A stretch of DNA of 62,978 nt from Streptomyces toxytricini (GCF_014649915.1 NZ_BMTY01000020.1:17063-80040), one strand, 5' to 3'; shown: positions 37,967 to 47,285, numbered from the stretch's first letter. Program-made: numbers and translations. Notes: a model not told the origin generated them from the sequence alone.

Positions 37967-39154
37967 TCAGCCGACCGGGTGGTCCGGCTCGTAGTTGGTC
38001 AGGACGCAGCCGTCGACCTGGGCCTTCTCCAGCCGGTACCCGGCCGGCGCGGTGAATCCGGGCTTGCAGTTCAGGTAGAGGAACTGCAACTGGTACAGGC
38101 CGAACCGGGACGAGGGGCTGTTCGTCTCGACCGCGACGTTCTCGCCGACGAGAAGCAGGCTCGTGGTGGCCTTGAGCCGGCCGTCGTCCTTCAGGTCGGC
38201 CTGCTGGGCGGCCTTGGCCTTCGCCTGGAGCTTCTTCATGTCCCCGACGGTGCTCAGCCAGCTCAGGTCGTGGGCGCGGCGCTCGCCGGCCGGCTGCCCG
38301 CACAGGGCGCGGCCCGTCACCCCCCAGTCGAGCGCGTTGCCCGTGACCACCGGCGCGTAGTCGATCGAGGAGACGGCCACGGTCTCGGGGTCGGTCGAGT
38401 AGTTCTTCTCGCAGGCGAGGCTGTTGCCGACGAGCTTGCGCAGCTCGGCGAGGCTGCCGGCGCGGGGGAGGCCGAGGCTGCCGTTCTTCGGCTGGCCGGG
38501 CTTGGCCTCGCCGCCGTTGTCCGGGTTCTGCGGGATCTCGAAGTTCGGGCTGCCCGAGCCGTCCTCGGAGGAGACGAAGTCGGTGAGGGAGCAGCCCTCG
38601 ACGAGGGGCTTCTCCCGCTTGTACCCCTCGGGCACACGCCCGCCCGGGTTGCAGACGAGGACGCGCAGGTCGGAGCGGACGAGCTTCACGGACGTCGGCG
38701 TGCGGGTCGGGAAGGCGACGAAGCCCTTGCCGACCAGGACCTGGTCGAACAGCCCGTACGCGCCGTCGCCTGCGGCCATCCTGTCCAGGACGTACTTCTT
38801 GTAGCCCTCCTGGAAGGCCTTCATGTCCTTGGGGACGGCGATCACGATCGCGCCCGTCTCGGAGGTGTCGCTGCAGACGCCGACCTCCTCGACCGACCAC
38901 TGGCCGGCCTTGGGGAAGTCGCGGGCCGGGAGCCGCGGGTCGTCGGGCTTGGTGGCGAGGTCCTCGCAGGAGGCGAACTTCCGCAGCTGGGCCTGCGCCG
39001 CGGCGAGGGTGCCCTCAGCGGCGGCGGTGCCGGCGGGGGAGGCGGCGGAGGCGCCGGCCGGCGGCGAGCTCCGGTCGCCGCCCTCCTTGCACCCGGCGAG
39101 GGCGGTCAGGCAGGTGAGGGCGGCGGTCGTGGCGAGGATCCGCTGGATGCGCAT
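37967..39154 (-). CDS. Lipoprotein with internal duplication
   Basis: A 395-residue putative lipoprotein: lipobox LAGC with Cys22, then a Ser/Ala/Gly-rich spacer. The mature part seems to be two related domains of about 140 residues. Their ends correspond: VLVCNPGGRVPEGYKREKP then EGCSLTDF in the first, and LYLNCKPGFTAPAGYRLEK then DGCVLTNY in the second. The cysteines are placed alike, suggesting a disulfide in each domain. I do not recognise the family. Confidence 0.8.
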   Translation of the reverse strand: MRIQRILATTAALTCLTALAGCKEGGDRSSPPAGASAASPAGTAAAEGTLAAAQAQLRKFASCEDLATKPDDPRLPARDFPKAGQWSVEEVGVCSDTSETGAIVIAVPKDMKAFQEGYKKYVLDRMAAGDGAYGLFDQVLVGKGFVAFPTRTPTSVKLVRSDLRVLVCNPGGRVPEGYKREKPLVEGCSLTDFVSSEDGSGSPNFEIPQNPDNGGEAKPGQPKNGSLGLPRAGSLAELRKLVGNSLACEKNYSTDPETVAVSSIDYAPVVTGNALDWGVTGRALCGQPAGERRAHDLSWLSTVGDMKKLQAKAKAAQQADLKDDGRLKATTSLLLVGENVAVETNSPSSRFGLYQLQFLYLNCKPGFTAPAGYRLEKAQVDGCVLTNYEPDHPVG

Positions 39155-39255
39155 GGGTCGCTTTCGTCGGCGTGGCGGGACGTGGAGGGAAGCGGCGGGG
39201 GTGGCATGGGCATGCTAGGTGCGCCGCGCACCCGTGATCAAAATCCGGCGCGCCC

Positions 39256-39771
39256 TCACGCCGCCCACTGCGCCAGCGCGTCGAAGTCCGCCCGGAGCAG
39301 CCCGATCCGCTCGTCGATCCGCATCAGCAGCGCCCGCTGCAGGTGGTGGCGGTCGGCGTACTCGCGGTCCGCGTCGGTGATGTCGTCGTCGACCCAGGCG
39401 AACTCCCGACCCCGCGCGTACTCCAGGACGTACTGCGTCTTCCAGAACGTCCCGGCCGGCGCCCGCCCGTGCATCTGCGGCCAGTCGACGTACGGCAGCC
39501 GCGGCAGCCCGAGGTGCGGGCCTATCCAGTCGTTCGCCTCGTCCTTCCAGGTGGTCGCCCACACCAGCTCGTACGCGTCCGCCAGCGCGAGGAGCTCCGC
39601 TCCGTGGGACGGGTTCAGCCACACGCGCAGCGGCTTCCCGCTGTCGGCCCCGGTCCAGCCGCTCGGGCGCATCCGATGGGTGGTGTAGCCCGCGGGGCGG
39701 CGCTCGGCCTGGGCGGCGTACGGGTTCAGGGGCCCGTCCACGTCGATCAGGAGCAGTGGTTTCTTCGTCAT
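39256..39771 (-). CDS. HAD-like hydrolase-fold protein
   Basis: A 171-residue protein starting LLLIDVDGPLNP, the HAD motif I with its nucleophile Asp. ELVWATTWKDEANDWIGPHL resembles motif II, and FAWVDDDITDAD supplies motif IV aspartates. This short form resembles the HAD domains found with RNA-repair enzymes; the role is unknown. Confidence 0.75.
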   Translation of the reverse strand: MTKKPLLLIDVDGPLNPYAAQAERRPAGYTTHRMRPSGWTGADSGKPLRVWLNPSHGAELLALADAYELVWATTWKDEANDWIGPHLGLPRLPYVDWPQMHGRAPAGTFWKTQYVLEYARGREFAWVDDDITDADREYADRHHLQRALLMRIDERIGLLRADFDALAQWAA

Positions 39772-39813
39772 TTCGGCAGTCTTCCGGTCGGGGTCGGCGA
39801 GGGCATCACATTA

Positions 39814-39856
39814 AAATGAGACATCGACGTCTCATTTGGTGTACCGTTGTCTCATG
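39814..39856 (+). promoter_or_regulatory. TetR operator and leaderless promoter
   Basis: A perfect inverted repeat AAATGAGAC-ATCGAC-GTCTCATTT (39814-39837) is followed 20 bp later by a third half-site GTCTCAT (39849-39855) that overlaps the regulator ATG. TACCGT (39842-39847) may be the -10, 6 bases before the ATG. Binding of the TetR protein would cover promoter and start codon, giving tight autoregulation together with the exporter. Confidence 0.8.
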
Positions 39857-40399
39857 GCCATGGATCGTGACCAGGTGCTCCGCGCCGCCGCAGCCCTGCT
39901 CTCCCGCAAGTCGACCGCCACGATGGACGAGGTCGCCCGCGCCGCAGGCATCGGCCGGGCGACCCTCCACCGGCACTTCGCAGGCCGCGACGCCCTGGTA
40001 CGGGCGCTGGAGGACCTCGGCATCCGCGAGTTCGAGCAGGCCCTGGACCGGGCCCGGCTCGGCGAGGACACCGCCGTCCAGGCGCTGCGCCGGCTCGTCG
40101 CCGAGAGCGAGGCGAACGCGCAGCTGCTGGCCTTCCTCGTCACCGAGAACCAGCTCTTCGAGGGCGACCAGGTCAACGAGGGCTGGGCCCGGCTCGACGC
40201 CCGCGTCAGCGCCCTCTTCCGGCGCGGCCAGGCCGAGGGCGACATCCGCATCGACCTCAGCCCCGCCTGGCTCACCGAGGCGCTCTACGGCCTCATCGGC
40301 ACCTGCGCCTGGGCCGTCATGGACGGCAGGGTCGCCGCCAAGGACTTCCACCACATGATCACCGAGCTGTTGCTCGGCGGAGCACAACGAAAGCGATAG
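39854..40399 (+). CDS. TetR-family transcriptional regulator
   Basis: A 181-residue TetR protein: helix-turn-helix at residues 10-50 (MDEVARAAGIGRATLHRHFA) and a ligand-binding C-terminal region. It lies 3 bases before an MFS exporter, a classic repressor-pump pair. ATG 39854 was chosen, with ATG 39860 also possible; the upstream extension would run through the operator. Confidence 0.9.
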   Translation: MAMDRDQVLRAAAALLSRKSTATMDEVARAAGIGRATLHRHFAGRDALVRALEDLGIREFEQALDRARLGEDTAVQALRRLVAESEANAQLLAFLVTENQLFEGDQVNEGWARLDARVSALFRRGQAEGDIRIDLSPAWLTEALYGLIGTCAWAVMDGRVAAKDFHHMITELLLGGAQRKR

Positions 40400-40402
40400 G
40401 AC

Positions 40403-41965
40403 ATGACCCGCACCGAGCAGCTGAAGCCCCTGGGCGGGGCGGAGGGCACCAGTGGCGGCGGCAGCCGCGGGCGCTGGCTCGCGCTCGCCGTCCTGGTCCT
40501 CGCCGTCCTCCTCGTCGCCGTCGACGCCACCGTCCTCGGCCTCGCCACCCCGTCCCTCTCGGAAGACCTGAAGCCGTCCGGCACGCAGCTGCTGTGGATC
40601 GGCGACATCTACTCCTTCGTCATCGCCGGCCTGCTCGTCTCCATGGGCTCCCTCGGCGACCGGATCGGGCGCAAGAAGCTGCTCCTGACCGGCGCCACCG
40701 CGTTCGGCGCCGTCTCCGTGCTCACCGCCTGCGCCACCAGCCCCGAGATGATGATCGTCGCCCGGGCCCTCCTCGGTGTCGCCGGCGCGACCCTCATGCC
40801 GTCCACACTGGCACTGATCCGCAACATCTTCACCGACCCGCGCGAGCGCAGCCTCGCCATCGGCATCTGGGGCGCCACCGCCTCCGCGGGAGCGGCCGTC
40901 GGGCCCGTCGTCGGCGGGGCGCTGCTCCAACACTTCTACTGGGGCTCGGTCTTCCTCATCAACCTGCCCGTCATGGCCGTCCTGGTCGTCGTCGGCGTGA
41001 AGCTGCTGCCCGAGTCGAAGAACCCGGTCGCCGGCCCCTGGGACCTCCTCAGCGTCGCCCTGTCCCTCGTCGGCGTCATCGGCGTCGTCTACGCCGTCAA
41101 GGAAGCCGCCACGCACGGCCCGACCCCCGAGGTCGCCGCGGCCGCGCTCGGCGGTGCGGCCGCCCTGTACGCCTTCGTCCGGCGCCAGTTCACCCTCGAC
41201 GCGCCGCTCCTCGACGTGCGGCTCTTCAAGGACCGCGGCTTCTCCGGCGCCGTCGTCGCCGACCTGCTGACCGTGTTCGGCCTCTCCGGGCTGCTGTTCT
41301 TCCTCTCCCAGTTCCTCCAGCTGGTCCAGGGCCGCGAGCCCCTGGAGGCCGGCCTGGCCGAACTGCCCGCCGCCATCGGCGCCGTCGCCACCGGCCTCCT
41401 GGCCGGCGCCTGGGCCCGCCGCTTCTCGGTCCGGGCCGTCGTCGCGGGCGGACTCGGCGCCATCGGCCTGGCACTCGCCGCGCTCACCATGGTCGAGCGG
41501 ACCAGCGGCTACCCGCTGCTCGGCGCGTCCCTGCTCGTCGTCGGCATCGGTGCGGGCTTCTCCTTCACCGTCACCGCCGACGTGATCCTCTCCAGCGTCC
41601 CCAAGGAGCAGGCCGGCGCCGCCTCGGCCGTCTCCGAGACCGCGTACGAGCTGGGCGCGGCCCTCGGCATCGCCCTCCTCGGCTCCATCGTCACCGGCGT
41701 CTACCAGGGCTTCACCGCCCCGGCGCAGGTCCCACCGGCCGTCGCGGAGGCGGCGCACGACTCGCTCGGCGGCGCCGTCGAAGCCGCGTCCTCGCTGGAC
41801 CCGCAGACCGCGCACACCCTGGTCACCGCCGCCCAGGACACCTTCGTGGAGGGCCTGCGGCTCGCCTCCGGGGTCAGCGCGCTCGTCCTGCTGGCCACCG
41901 CGGTCGCCGCGTGGTTCCTGCTCAAGGGGCAGAAGCTCCAGGACGGCGCCCCGGCGCACCCCTGA
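40403..41965 (+). CDS. MFS exporter of the DHA2 (14-helix) drug resistance family
   Basis: A 520-residue membrane protein with 14 hydrophobic segments. Motif A is seen in GSLGDRIGRKKLLL and the antiporter motif C in GIWGATASAGAAVGPVVGG. An Asp in the first helix (LLVAVDATVLGLATPSLS) is typical of QacA/SmvA-like pumps. Proton-driven efflux of a hydrophobic or cationic compound is likely. Induced through the TetR gene upstream. Confidence 0.92.
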   Translation: MTRTEQLKPLGGAEGTSGGGSRGRWLALAVLVLAVLLVAVDATVLGLATPSLSEDLKPSGTQLLWIGDIYSFVIAGLLVSMGSLGDRIGRKKLLLTGATAFGAVSVLTACATSPEMMIVARALLGVAGATLMPSTLALIRNIFTDPRERSLAIGIWGATASAGAAVGPVVGGALLQHFYWGSVFLINLPVMAVLVVVGVKLLPESKNPVAGPWDLLSVALSLVGVIGVVYAVKEAATHGPTPEVAAAALGGAAALYAFVRRQFTLDAPLLDVRLFKDRGFSGAVVADLLTVFGLSGLLFFLSQFLQLVQGREPLEAGLAELPAAIGAVATGLLAGAWARRFSVRAVVAGGLGAIGLALAALTMVERTSGYPLLGASLLVVGIGAGFSFTVTADVILSSVPKEQAGAASAVSETAYELGAALGIALLGSIVTGVYQGFTAPAQVPPAVAEAAHDSLGGAVEAASSLDPQTAHTLVTAAQDTFVEGLRLASGVSALVLLATAVAAWFLLKGQKLQDGAPAHP

Positions 41966-42033
41966 CCGCCTTCAAGGCGCCTCCCCCGGCAGGCGGTTGA
42001 CAGTCCGTCGGCCGTCGGGACACCATCCCGCCG

Positions 42034-43512
42034 GTGGAGATCATCGAGCTGACCCCCGCGGAGCGCCGCGTCTGGGACGCCTTCCCCCGCGGCGAAGGCG
42101 TCGACTTCCGGGAGGACCCCGGCGAGGACCCGGCCGACGGGTCGTCCTGGGGGCCCGAGCGCACCCTGCGCGCCGAGGCGCTGGCCGCGCTCCTCCTCAC
42201 CGGGCCCACCGCGGACGGGCAGGTCGCCGGCCTGAACGTCCGCGGAGCCCGCATCACCGGCAAGCTCGTCCTCAAGTACGCGGACATCGACCACGCGATC
42301 CGGCTGCGCGCCTGCCTCTTCGAGCGCAAGCCGGTCCTGTACGGGGCCCGGCTGCGGGCGCTGTCGCTCACCGACTCGGTGCTGCCGGGCCTGACCGCCT
42401 CGACCCTCACCGTCGACCTCGCCCTCCGCCTCGCCTGCTGCCGGATCACCGGCCCCGTCCGGCTCGCCGGGGCCCGGATAGGCGGCGGCTTCTTCCTCCA
42501 GAAGGCGGTCATCGGCGACCCGGACACCGCAGGCCGGGAGGGGGAGGAGCCGCCGCTGCAGTTCAACCACGCCCACATCGGCACCGACGTGATCGCGGCG
42601 GGTCTGACCGTCCACGGCCAGACGCGGATCAACGGCGCCACCGTCGGCGGCCAGGTCAACCTCGACGGCGCCCGCCTCCTCGCCCCCGGCGGCACCGCCC
42701 TGCACGCCGAGACCCTGACCGTCGGCACCGACCTGCGGGCCATGCGCATGCAGGCGCGCGGCCGCGTCAACCTCACCGGCTCCCGCATACCGGGCCAGCT
42801 GAACCTCGCCTACGCCGCCTTCGCCAACCCGGGCGGGGTCGCCCTGCGCGCCTCCAGCTGCACGGCCGGGGAGCTGTGGCTGCGGGAGTGCCCCACCCTC
42901 CAGGGGTCGGTCAACCTGCGGCGCTCCAGCTTCGACCTGTTACACGTCCCGCCGAACGCCTGGCCCGACCGCATCCGCATCGACGGCCTGACCTACCGGA
43001 CCCTCGCCCCGCACCTGCCCGCCGAGGAGCGGCTGCCCGCACTGGAACGCGAGGAGTCCGGCTACCTCCCGTACGCGTACGAGCAGCTCGCCGCCGCCTA
43101 CCTCACCACCGGCGACGAGGCCGCCGCGCGGACCGTGCAGCTCGCCAAGCTCCGCCGCCACCGCCGCACCCTGCCCCGGCACGCCCGGCTGTGGGGGCTC
43201 CTCCAGGACACCACCGTCGGCTACGGGTTCCGGCCGCTGCGCGCGGCGCTCTGGCTGCTGGCACTGCTGCTGACCGGCTCGGTCGCGTACGGGATGCGGC
43301 CCCCGCCGCCGCTCAAGCCGGACGAGGCACCCGAGTTCAACCCCGTCTTCTACACCCTCGACCTGATGCTGCCGATCATCGGTTTCGGGCAGGAGCAGGC
43401 CTTCGCACCGCGCGGCTGGGCGCAGTGGCTGTCGTACCTGCTGATCGTGACCGGCTGGGTCCTCGCCACGACGACCGCGGCGGGCATCAGCCGGTCGCTG
43501 CGCCGGCAGTAG
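42034..43512 (+). CDS. Membrane-anchored pentapeptide-like repeat protein with a TTA codon
   Basis: A 492-residue protein. Residues about 50-310 form a regular beta-helix-like pattern of short repeats (VRGARITGKLVLK, LAGARIGGGFFLQ, VNLTGSRIPGQLNLAY). Two hydrophobic helices follow near the C-terminus (residues about 403-420 and 464-485). Similar proteins are sometimes named membrane-associated oxidoreductase, but I see no cofactor motif. Codon 303 (42940-42942) is TTA, the only one I found in this window, so translation should need the bldA tRNA. GTG start. Confidence 0.78.
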   Translation: MEIIELTPAERRVWDAFPRGEGVDFREDPGEDPADGSSWGPERTLRAEALAALLLTGPTADGQVAGLNVRGARITGKLVLKYADIDHAIRLRACLFERKPVLYGARLRALSLTDSVLPGLTASTLTVDLALRLACCRITGPVRLAGARIGGGFFLQKAVIGDPDTAGREGEEPPLQFNHAHIGTDVIAAGLTVHGQTRINGATVGGQVNLDGARLLAPGGTALHAETLTVGTDLRAMRMQARGRVNLTGSRIPGQLNLAYAAFANPGGVALRASSCTAGELWLRECPTLQGSVNLRRSSFDLLHVPPNAWPDRIRIDGLTYRTLAPHLPAEERLPALEREESGYLPYAYEQLAAAYLTTGDEAAARTVQLAKLRRHRRTLPRHARLWGLLQDTTVGYGFRPLRAALWLLALLLTGSVAYGMRPPPPLKPDEAPEFNPVFYTLDLMLPIIGFGQEQAFAPRGWAQWLSYLLIVTGWVLATTTAAGISRSLRRQ

Positions 43513-43532
43513 GCGTGCGGCGCGGGCCCGGG

Positions 43533-44204
43533 TCAGGCGGCCTTCGCCTTGGTGGCGTACATGTCCACGTATTCCTGGCCCGACAGCCGCATGACCTCGG
43601 CCATCACGGAGTCGGTGACGGCGCGCAGCACGTAGCGGTCGCGGTCCATGCCGTCGTAGCGGGAGAACTCCATCGGCTCGCCGAAGCGGACGGTGACGCG
43701 GCCGGGGCGGGGCATGCCCTTGCCGCCGGGCTGGAGCTTGTCCGTGCCGATCACCGCGAACGGGACGACGGGGGCACCGGTCATCAGGGTGAGCCGGGCG
43801 ATGCCGGTGCGGCCGCGGTAGAGGCGGCCGTCGGGGGAGCGGGTGCCCTCGGGGTAGATCCCGAAGATCTTGCCCTCCTCCAGGATGCGGCGGCCCGTCA
43901 TCAGCGCGGCGACGCCGCCGTTGGCGCCGTCCCGGTCGACGGGGATCATGCCGGAGCCGGTGAAGAACCAGGCCATGGCGCGGCCCTTGAGGCCCTTGCC
44001 CGTCACGTACTCGTCCTTGCCGATGAAGTGGACGGTCCGGTCGCAGACCAGCGGCAGGATCATCGAGTCGATGAACGTGAGGTGGTTGCCCGCCAGGATC
44101 ACCGGCCCGGATCCGGGGATGTTCTCGATGCCCTCCACGCGGGTGCGGAACATCATGCGCATGACCGGTCCGACGGTGGCCTTGATGAGCGCGGTACGGA
44201 ACAA
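43533..44204 (-). CDS. Lysophospholipid acyltransferase (PlsC-like)
   Basis: A 223-residue acyltransferase of the PlsC family: NHLTFID (HX4D catalytic motif), IPVDRDGANGG and YPEGTRS (motif III) are all present. It acylates lysophosphatidate or a related acceptor at the membrane. I chose TTG 44204, 7 bases after GGAGG, giving MFRTALIKATVGPVM; TTG 44225 would add seven residues. Confidence 0.9.
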   Translation of the reverse strand: MFRTALIKATVGPVMRMMFRTRVEGIENIPGSGPVILAGNHLTFIDSMILPLVCDRTVHFIGKDEYVTGKGLKGRAMAWFFTGSGMIPVDRDGANGGVAALMTGRRILEEGKIFGIYPEGTRSPDGRLYRGRTGIARLTLMTGAPVVPFAVIGTDKLQPGGKGMPRPGRVTVRFGEPMEFSRYDGMDRDRYVLRAVTDSVMAEVMRLSGQEYVDMYATKAKAA

Positions 44205-44464
44205 CGTGAGCCCTCCGGCATCCAAAAGCGGCTGTGCACGGCGCGGAGGCCGTGCAGGTGAGGACGATACTCGCGGGTCAGGTCTGATCGCACATCGGGT
44301 TCACCGGTTCGAAACGCATTGTTGACGCGCGTTTGCGCCAAGTTCGGCCGGCGACCCCCTCCGGGCCACCCGCCGGTGCCTACCATCGGCTCGCCGATCC
44401 GGGCCGCCGCGGGCGCCGGCGCACCGGTCCCGCCGCGGCCCCCGACCAGCAGGGAGTGCCATTC
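44205..44464. promoter_or_regulatory. Divergent promoter region
   Basis: This 260-bp interval lies between the acyltransferase and glycerophosphodiesterase genes. TTGACG occurs at 44323-44328 but no -10 at good spacing follows it. I see no strong palindrome. Confidence 0.35.
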
Positions 44465-45646
44465 ATGACGCAGGGTGGGGCAGCACGGCGCACGGTCCTC
44501 GGGGCGGCCGTCCTCGCGGCGGGCGCCGCCGGCACGGCCGGACTCGGCGCGGGCTCCGCGGCCGCCGCGGAGCCCGGGCAGGAGCGGCGGGCCGGCGGGG
44601 ACCGGCGCGGCGGGTACCGCGGGCTGCCCGTGCCGCTGGTCATCGGCCACCGGGGCGCCTCCGGACACCGGCCCGAGCACACCCTCGGCTCGTACGCGCT
44701 CGCCCTCGACCTCGGCGCCGACGTCGTCGAGCAGGACCTCGTGCCGACCCGCGACGGGCACCTGGTGTGCCGGCACGAGAACGAGATCGGCGGCACCACC
44801 GACGTCGCCGACCACCCGGAGTTCGCCTCCCGCCGCACCACCAAGACCATCGACGGGACCGCCGTGACCGGCTGGTTCACCGAGGACTTCACCCTCGCCG
44901 AACTGAAGACCCTGCGCGCCAAGGAGCGCATCCCCGCCGTGCGCCAGCGCAACACCCTCTACGACGGGCGCTGGGACGTCCCCACCTTCGAAGAGGTGCT
45001 GAGCTGGGCCGACCGCGAGGGCAGGCGGCGCGGGCGCCCGGTCTGGCTGCACGTCGAGACCAAGCACCCCAGCCACTTCCGCTCCCTGGGCCTCGGACTG
45101 GAGGAGCCCCTCGCCCGGCTGCTGCGCCGCCACGGCCGCGACGGGCGCGACGCCCCCGTCTTCCTCCAGTCCTTCGAGCCGTCCAGCATCCAGCGGCTCG
45201 CCCGGCTGGTCGACGCGCCGCGGGTCGTGCTGCTCTCCGACGCCCGCAGCCGCCCCTGGGACTTCGTCCTGGCCGGCGACCGGCGCACCGTCGCGGACCT
45301 CGTCACGCCCGAGGGCCTGAAGTGGATCGCCTCGTTCGCCCAGGGAATCGGCCCCACCCTCGACCTCGTCATCCCCCGCACCGCGGACGGCCGGCTGGGC
45401 ACCCCCACCAGCCTCGTCCGCGACGCCCACGCCCGGCGGCTGGTCCTGCACCCCTACACCGCACGCAACGAGAACGCCTTCCTGCCGGCCGAGTTCCGCA
45501 GGGGCACCGACCCGGCCGCCTACGGGGACGCCTTCGGCGCGCTCCGGGCCTACTTCGCACAGGGCATCGACGGCATCTTCACCGACCAGCCGGACACGGG
45601 GCTCCTCGCCGCCGAGGACTTCCGGCCCGGCCGCGGCCGCCCCTGA
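44465..45646 (+). CDS. glpQ: Exported glycerophosphodiester phosphodiesterase
   Basis: Hydrolyses glycerophosphodiesters to glycerol-3-phosphate and an alcohol, and in streptomycetes may also attack teichoic acids. It is 393 residues, with a twin-arginine signal (ARRTVLGAAVLAAGAAG) and mature domain starting PLVIGHRGASGHRPEHT, which carries the catalytic His/Arg/Glu. DVVEQDLVPTRDGHLVCRHE gives the metal-binding Glu/Asp and second His. The insert between beta strands matches the larger periplasmic GlpQ type. Confidence 0.9.
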   Translation: MTQGGAARRTVLGAAVLAAGAAGTAGLGAGSAAAAEPGQERRAGGDRRGGYRGLPVPLVIGHRGASGHRPEHTLGSYALALDLGADVVEQDLVPTRDGHLVCRHENEIGGTTDVADHPEFASRRTTKTIDGTAVTGWFTEDFTLAELKTLRAKERIPAVRQRNTLYDGRWDVPTFEEVLSWADREGRRRGRPVWLHVETKHPSHFRSLGLGLEEPLARLLRRHGRDGRDAPVFLQSFEPSSIQRLARLVDAPRVVLLSDARSRPWDFVLAGDRRTVADLVTPEGLKWIASFAQGIGPTLDLVIPRTADGRLGTPTSLVRDAHARRLVLHPYTARNENAFLPAEFRRGTDPAAYGDAFGALRAYFAQGIDGIFTDQPDTGLLAAEDFRPGRGRP

Positions 45647-45756
45647 GGGCCCCGGCCGCCGCCCGACGCACGTCAACCAGGAAGCGGAGCACCGCCTTCG
45701 GGTGGGTCGTGCCGGGACGGGAAACCGCGGGGCCCCGCCCGCGCGTCCCGCCCGGC

Positions 45757-46272
45757 ATGGACCTGCTGAAGGACCCCGGGGTACTCGACCGACTCGGCCC
45801 GCTGCTCTCCGCCGAGGCGGCCGCGGAGGCCGCCGGTGCCGGTATGGAGGCCGCCGACCTGGAACAGGCCGTCTGGGTCAGGCTGCTGGAGGCCGGCCCC
45901 GCCCCCGCCGAGCCCGCCCGCTGGCTGCGCCGGGCCGTACGGGCCGAGGCCCGCCGCGCCCGGCGCCGCGCCCGCCGGGAGGTCCCGTACGGGAGCCGCC
46001 CCGGGAACGCGGGCGCCGCGCCCGAGGAAGCCGCCCTGCACGGGGAGGAGCACCGGGCCCTCCGTTCGGCGGTCGCCCGACTGCCCGGGCGCTGCCCCGA
46101 GCTGATGCGGGCACTTCTGTCGCCCAGAGACCTGACTTACCGTGAAATCGCAGGAGAGTTGGGTATCTCACAAGGAAGTTTGGGGCCCGTCCGTTCCCGT
46201 TGCCTGGGATGTCTGCGCAGAATGCTCGCGTCAGAGGTTGGGGCTCCTGGCCTTCGGGGAAGGGAGCGGTAG
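45757..46272 (+). CDS. Short sigma-70-like factor
   Basis: A 171-residue protein with a weak sigma region 2 (DLEQAVWVRLLEAGP, Arg-rich helix) and a clear region 4 helix-turn-helix (LTYREIAGELGISQGSLGPV, then RSRCLGCLRRML). No anti-sigma gene is adjacent. The C-terminal LRR-type ending and the length match a family of streptomycete ECF-like factors of unknown regulon. No strong ribosome-binding site; GTG 45706 is an alternative start. Confidence 0.75.
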   Translation: MDLLKDPGVLDRLGPLLSAEAAAEAAGAGMEAADLEQAVWVRLLEAGPAPAEPARWLRRAVRAEARRARRRARREVPYGSRPGNAGAAPEEAALHGEEHRALRSAVARLPGRCPELMRALLSPRDLTYREIAGELGISQGSLGPVRSRCLGCLRRMLASEVGAPGLRGRER

Positions 46273-46310
46273 AACCAACGGGCCACCAGGTGAGCAGGAG
46301 GCGTGCGCAC

Positions 46311-46823
46311 ATGGGCATGAGCGTGACCATTTCGGCGGCGGTTGCCGAGGACACCGAGCAGATCCTCAAACTCCAGTACCTGGCGTTCCAGCGCGAGGCC
46401 GAGCTGTACGGCAACTACCGCATCCAGCCGCTCACCCAGACGCTGGACTCCCTGAAGGCGGAGCTCGCCTCCGACACGGTGCTCGTCGCGCGGCTCGGCG
46501 AGGAAGTGGTGGGCACCGTGCGCGGCCGCATCGACGAGGACGGCGCCGGCAGCATCGCCAAGCTGTGCGTACACCCCCGCCTCCAGGGCCACGGCCTCGG
46601 CGCCCGCCTGCTGCGCGCCGTCGAGGAGGCGCTCGGCGGCCGCGAGTCCGCCCCCACCCGCTTCCGCCTGCACACCGGCCACAAGAGCGAGTCGAACCTG
46701 CGGCTGTACCGCAAGGCGGGCTACGTGCAGGTCGGCGGGCGCACCGCCTCCGACGGCGTGCGCCTGGTGGTCCTGGAGAAGGAGCGGGCGGCGGGCGCCG
46801 CCGACTTCGCGGTCAGCGCCTGA
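46311..46823 (+). CDS. GNAT-family N-acetyltransferase
   Basis: A 170-residue GNAT protein: VGTVRGRIDEDGAGSIAKL and the acetyl-CoA loop VHPRLQGHGLGARLL. AGGAGG 9 bases before the ATG supports the start. It lies 38 bases after the sigma-like gene. The substrate is unknown. Confidence 0.88.
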   Translation: MGMSVTISAAVAEDTEQILKLQYLAFQREAELYGNYRIQPLTQTLDSLKAELASDTVLVARLGEEVVGTVRGRIDEDGAGSIAKLCVHPRLQGHGLGARLLRAVEEALGGRESAPTRFRLHTGHKSESNLRLYRKAGYVQVGGRTASDGVRLVVLEKERAAGAADFAVSA

Positions 46824-46826
46824 AGG

Positions 46827-47285
46827 TCAGCGCCTGACGCGCAGCCAGAGCATCCCGGTGATCGGCAGGATCACCGGGATGAACAGGTAGCCCATCCCGA
46901 ACTGCGACCACACGGTGGCGTCCGGGAAGGCCTCCGGGCGCAGCAGGGTCCAGGTGCCGACGACGAGGACGCCGGCCAGTTCGGCGGCGCAGCACAGCCG
47001 CGCCGCCCTGCGGGCCCGCTCGCCGCCGCGCACCAGTGAATACGTGATGAAGCAGTACACGAGGGCGGCCGCGCCGGTCAGCGTGTACGGCAGCGGCGCC
47101 CGGTCGAATTCGGTCGAGATCTGGTAGACGGAGCGCGAGACCGCGCCGACCGTGATCACGCCGTACAGCCAGACGAGCAGCAGCCCCGGGCCGGAGACGA
47201 GCCGCCGCCCGCCGGGGGCCGCCGGGGCGTCCGGGGCGGCGCCGGCGCTCCCTGCCGCTGCCGGGGTGTGGTCCGTGTCAGGCAC
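46827..47285 (-). CDS. Small membrane protein
   Basis: A 152-residue protein with an Ala/Pro-rich N-terminus and four hydrophobic helices (starting LVSGPGLLLVWLYGVITV; last one YLFIPVILPITGMLWL). No known family recognised. It overlaps the preceding membrane protein gene by 8 bases, so they are coupled. Its stop is only 3 bases from that of the convergent GNAT gene. Confidence 0.82.
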   Translation of the reverse strand: MPDTDHTPAAAGSAGAAPDAPAAPGGRRLVSGPGLLLVWLYGVITVGAVSRSVYQISTEFDRAPLPYTLTGAAALVYCFITYSLVRGGERARRAARLCCAAELAGVLVVGTWTLLRPEAFPDATVWSQFGMGYLFIPVILPITGMLWLRVRR

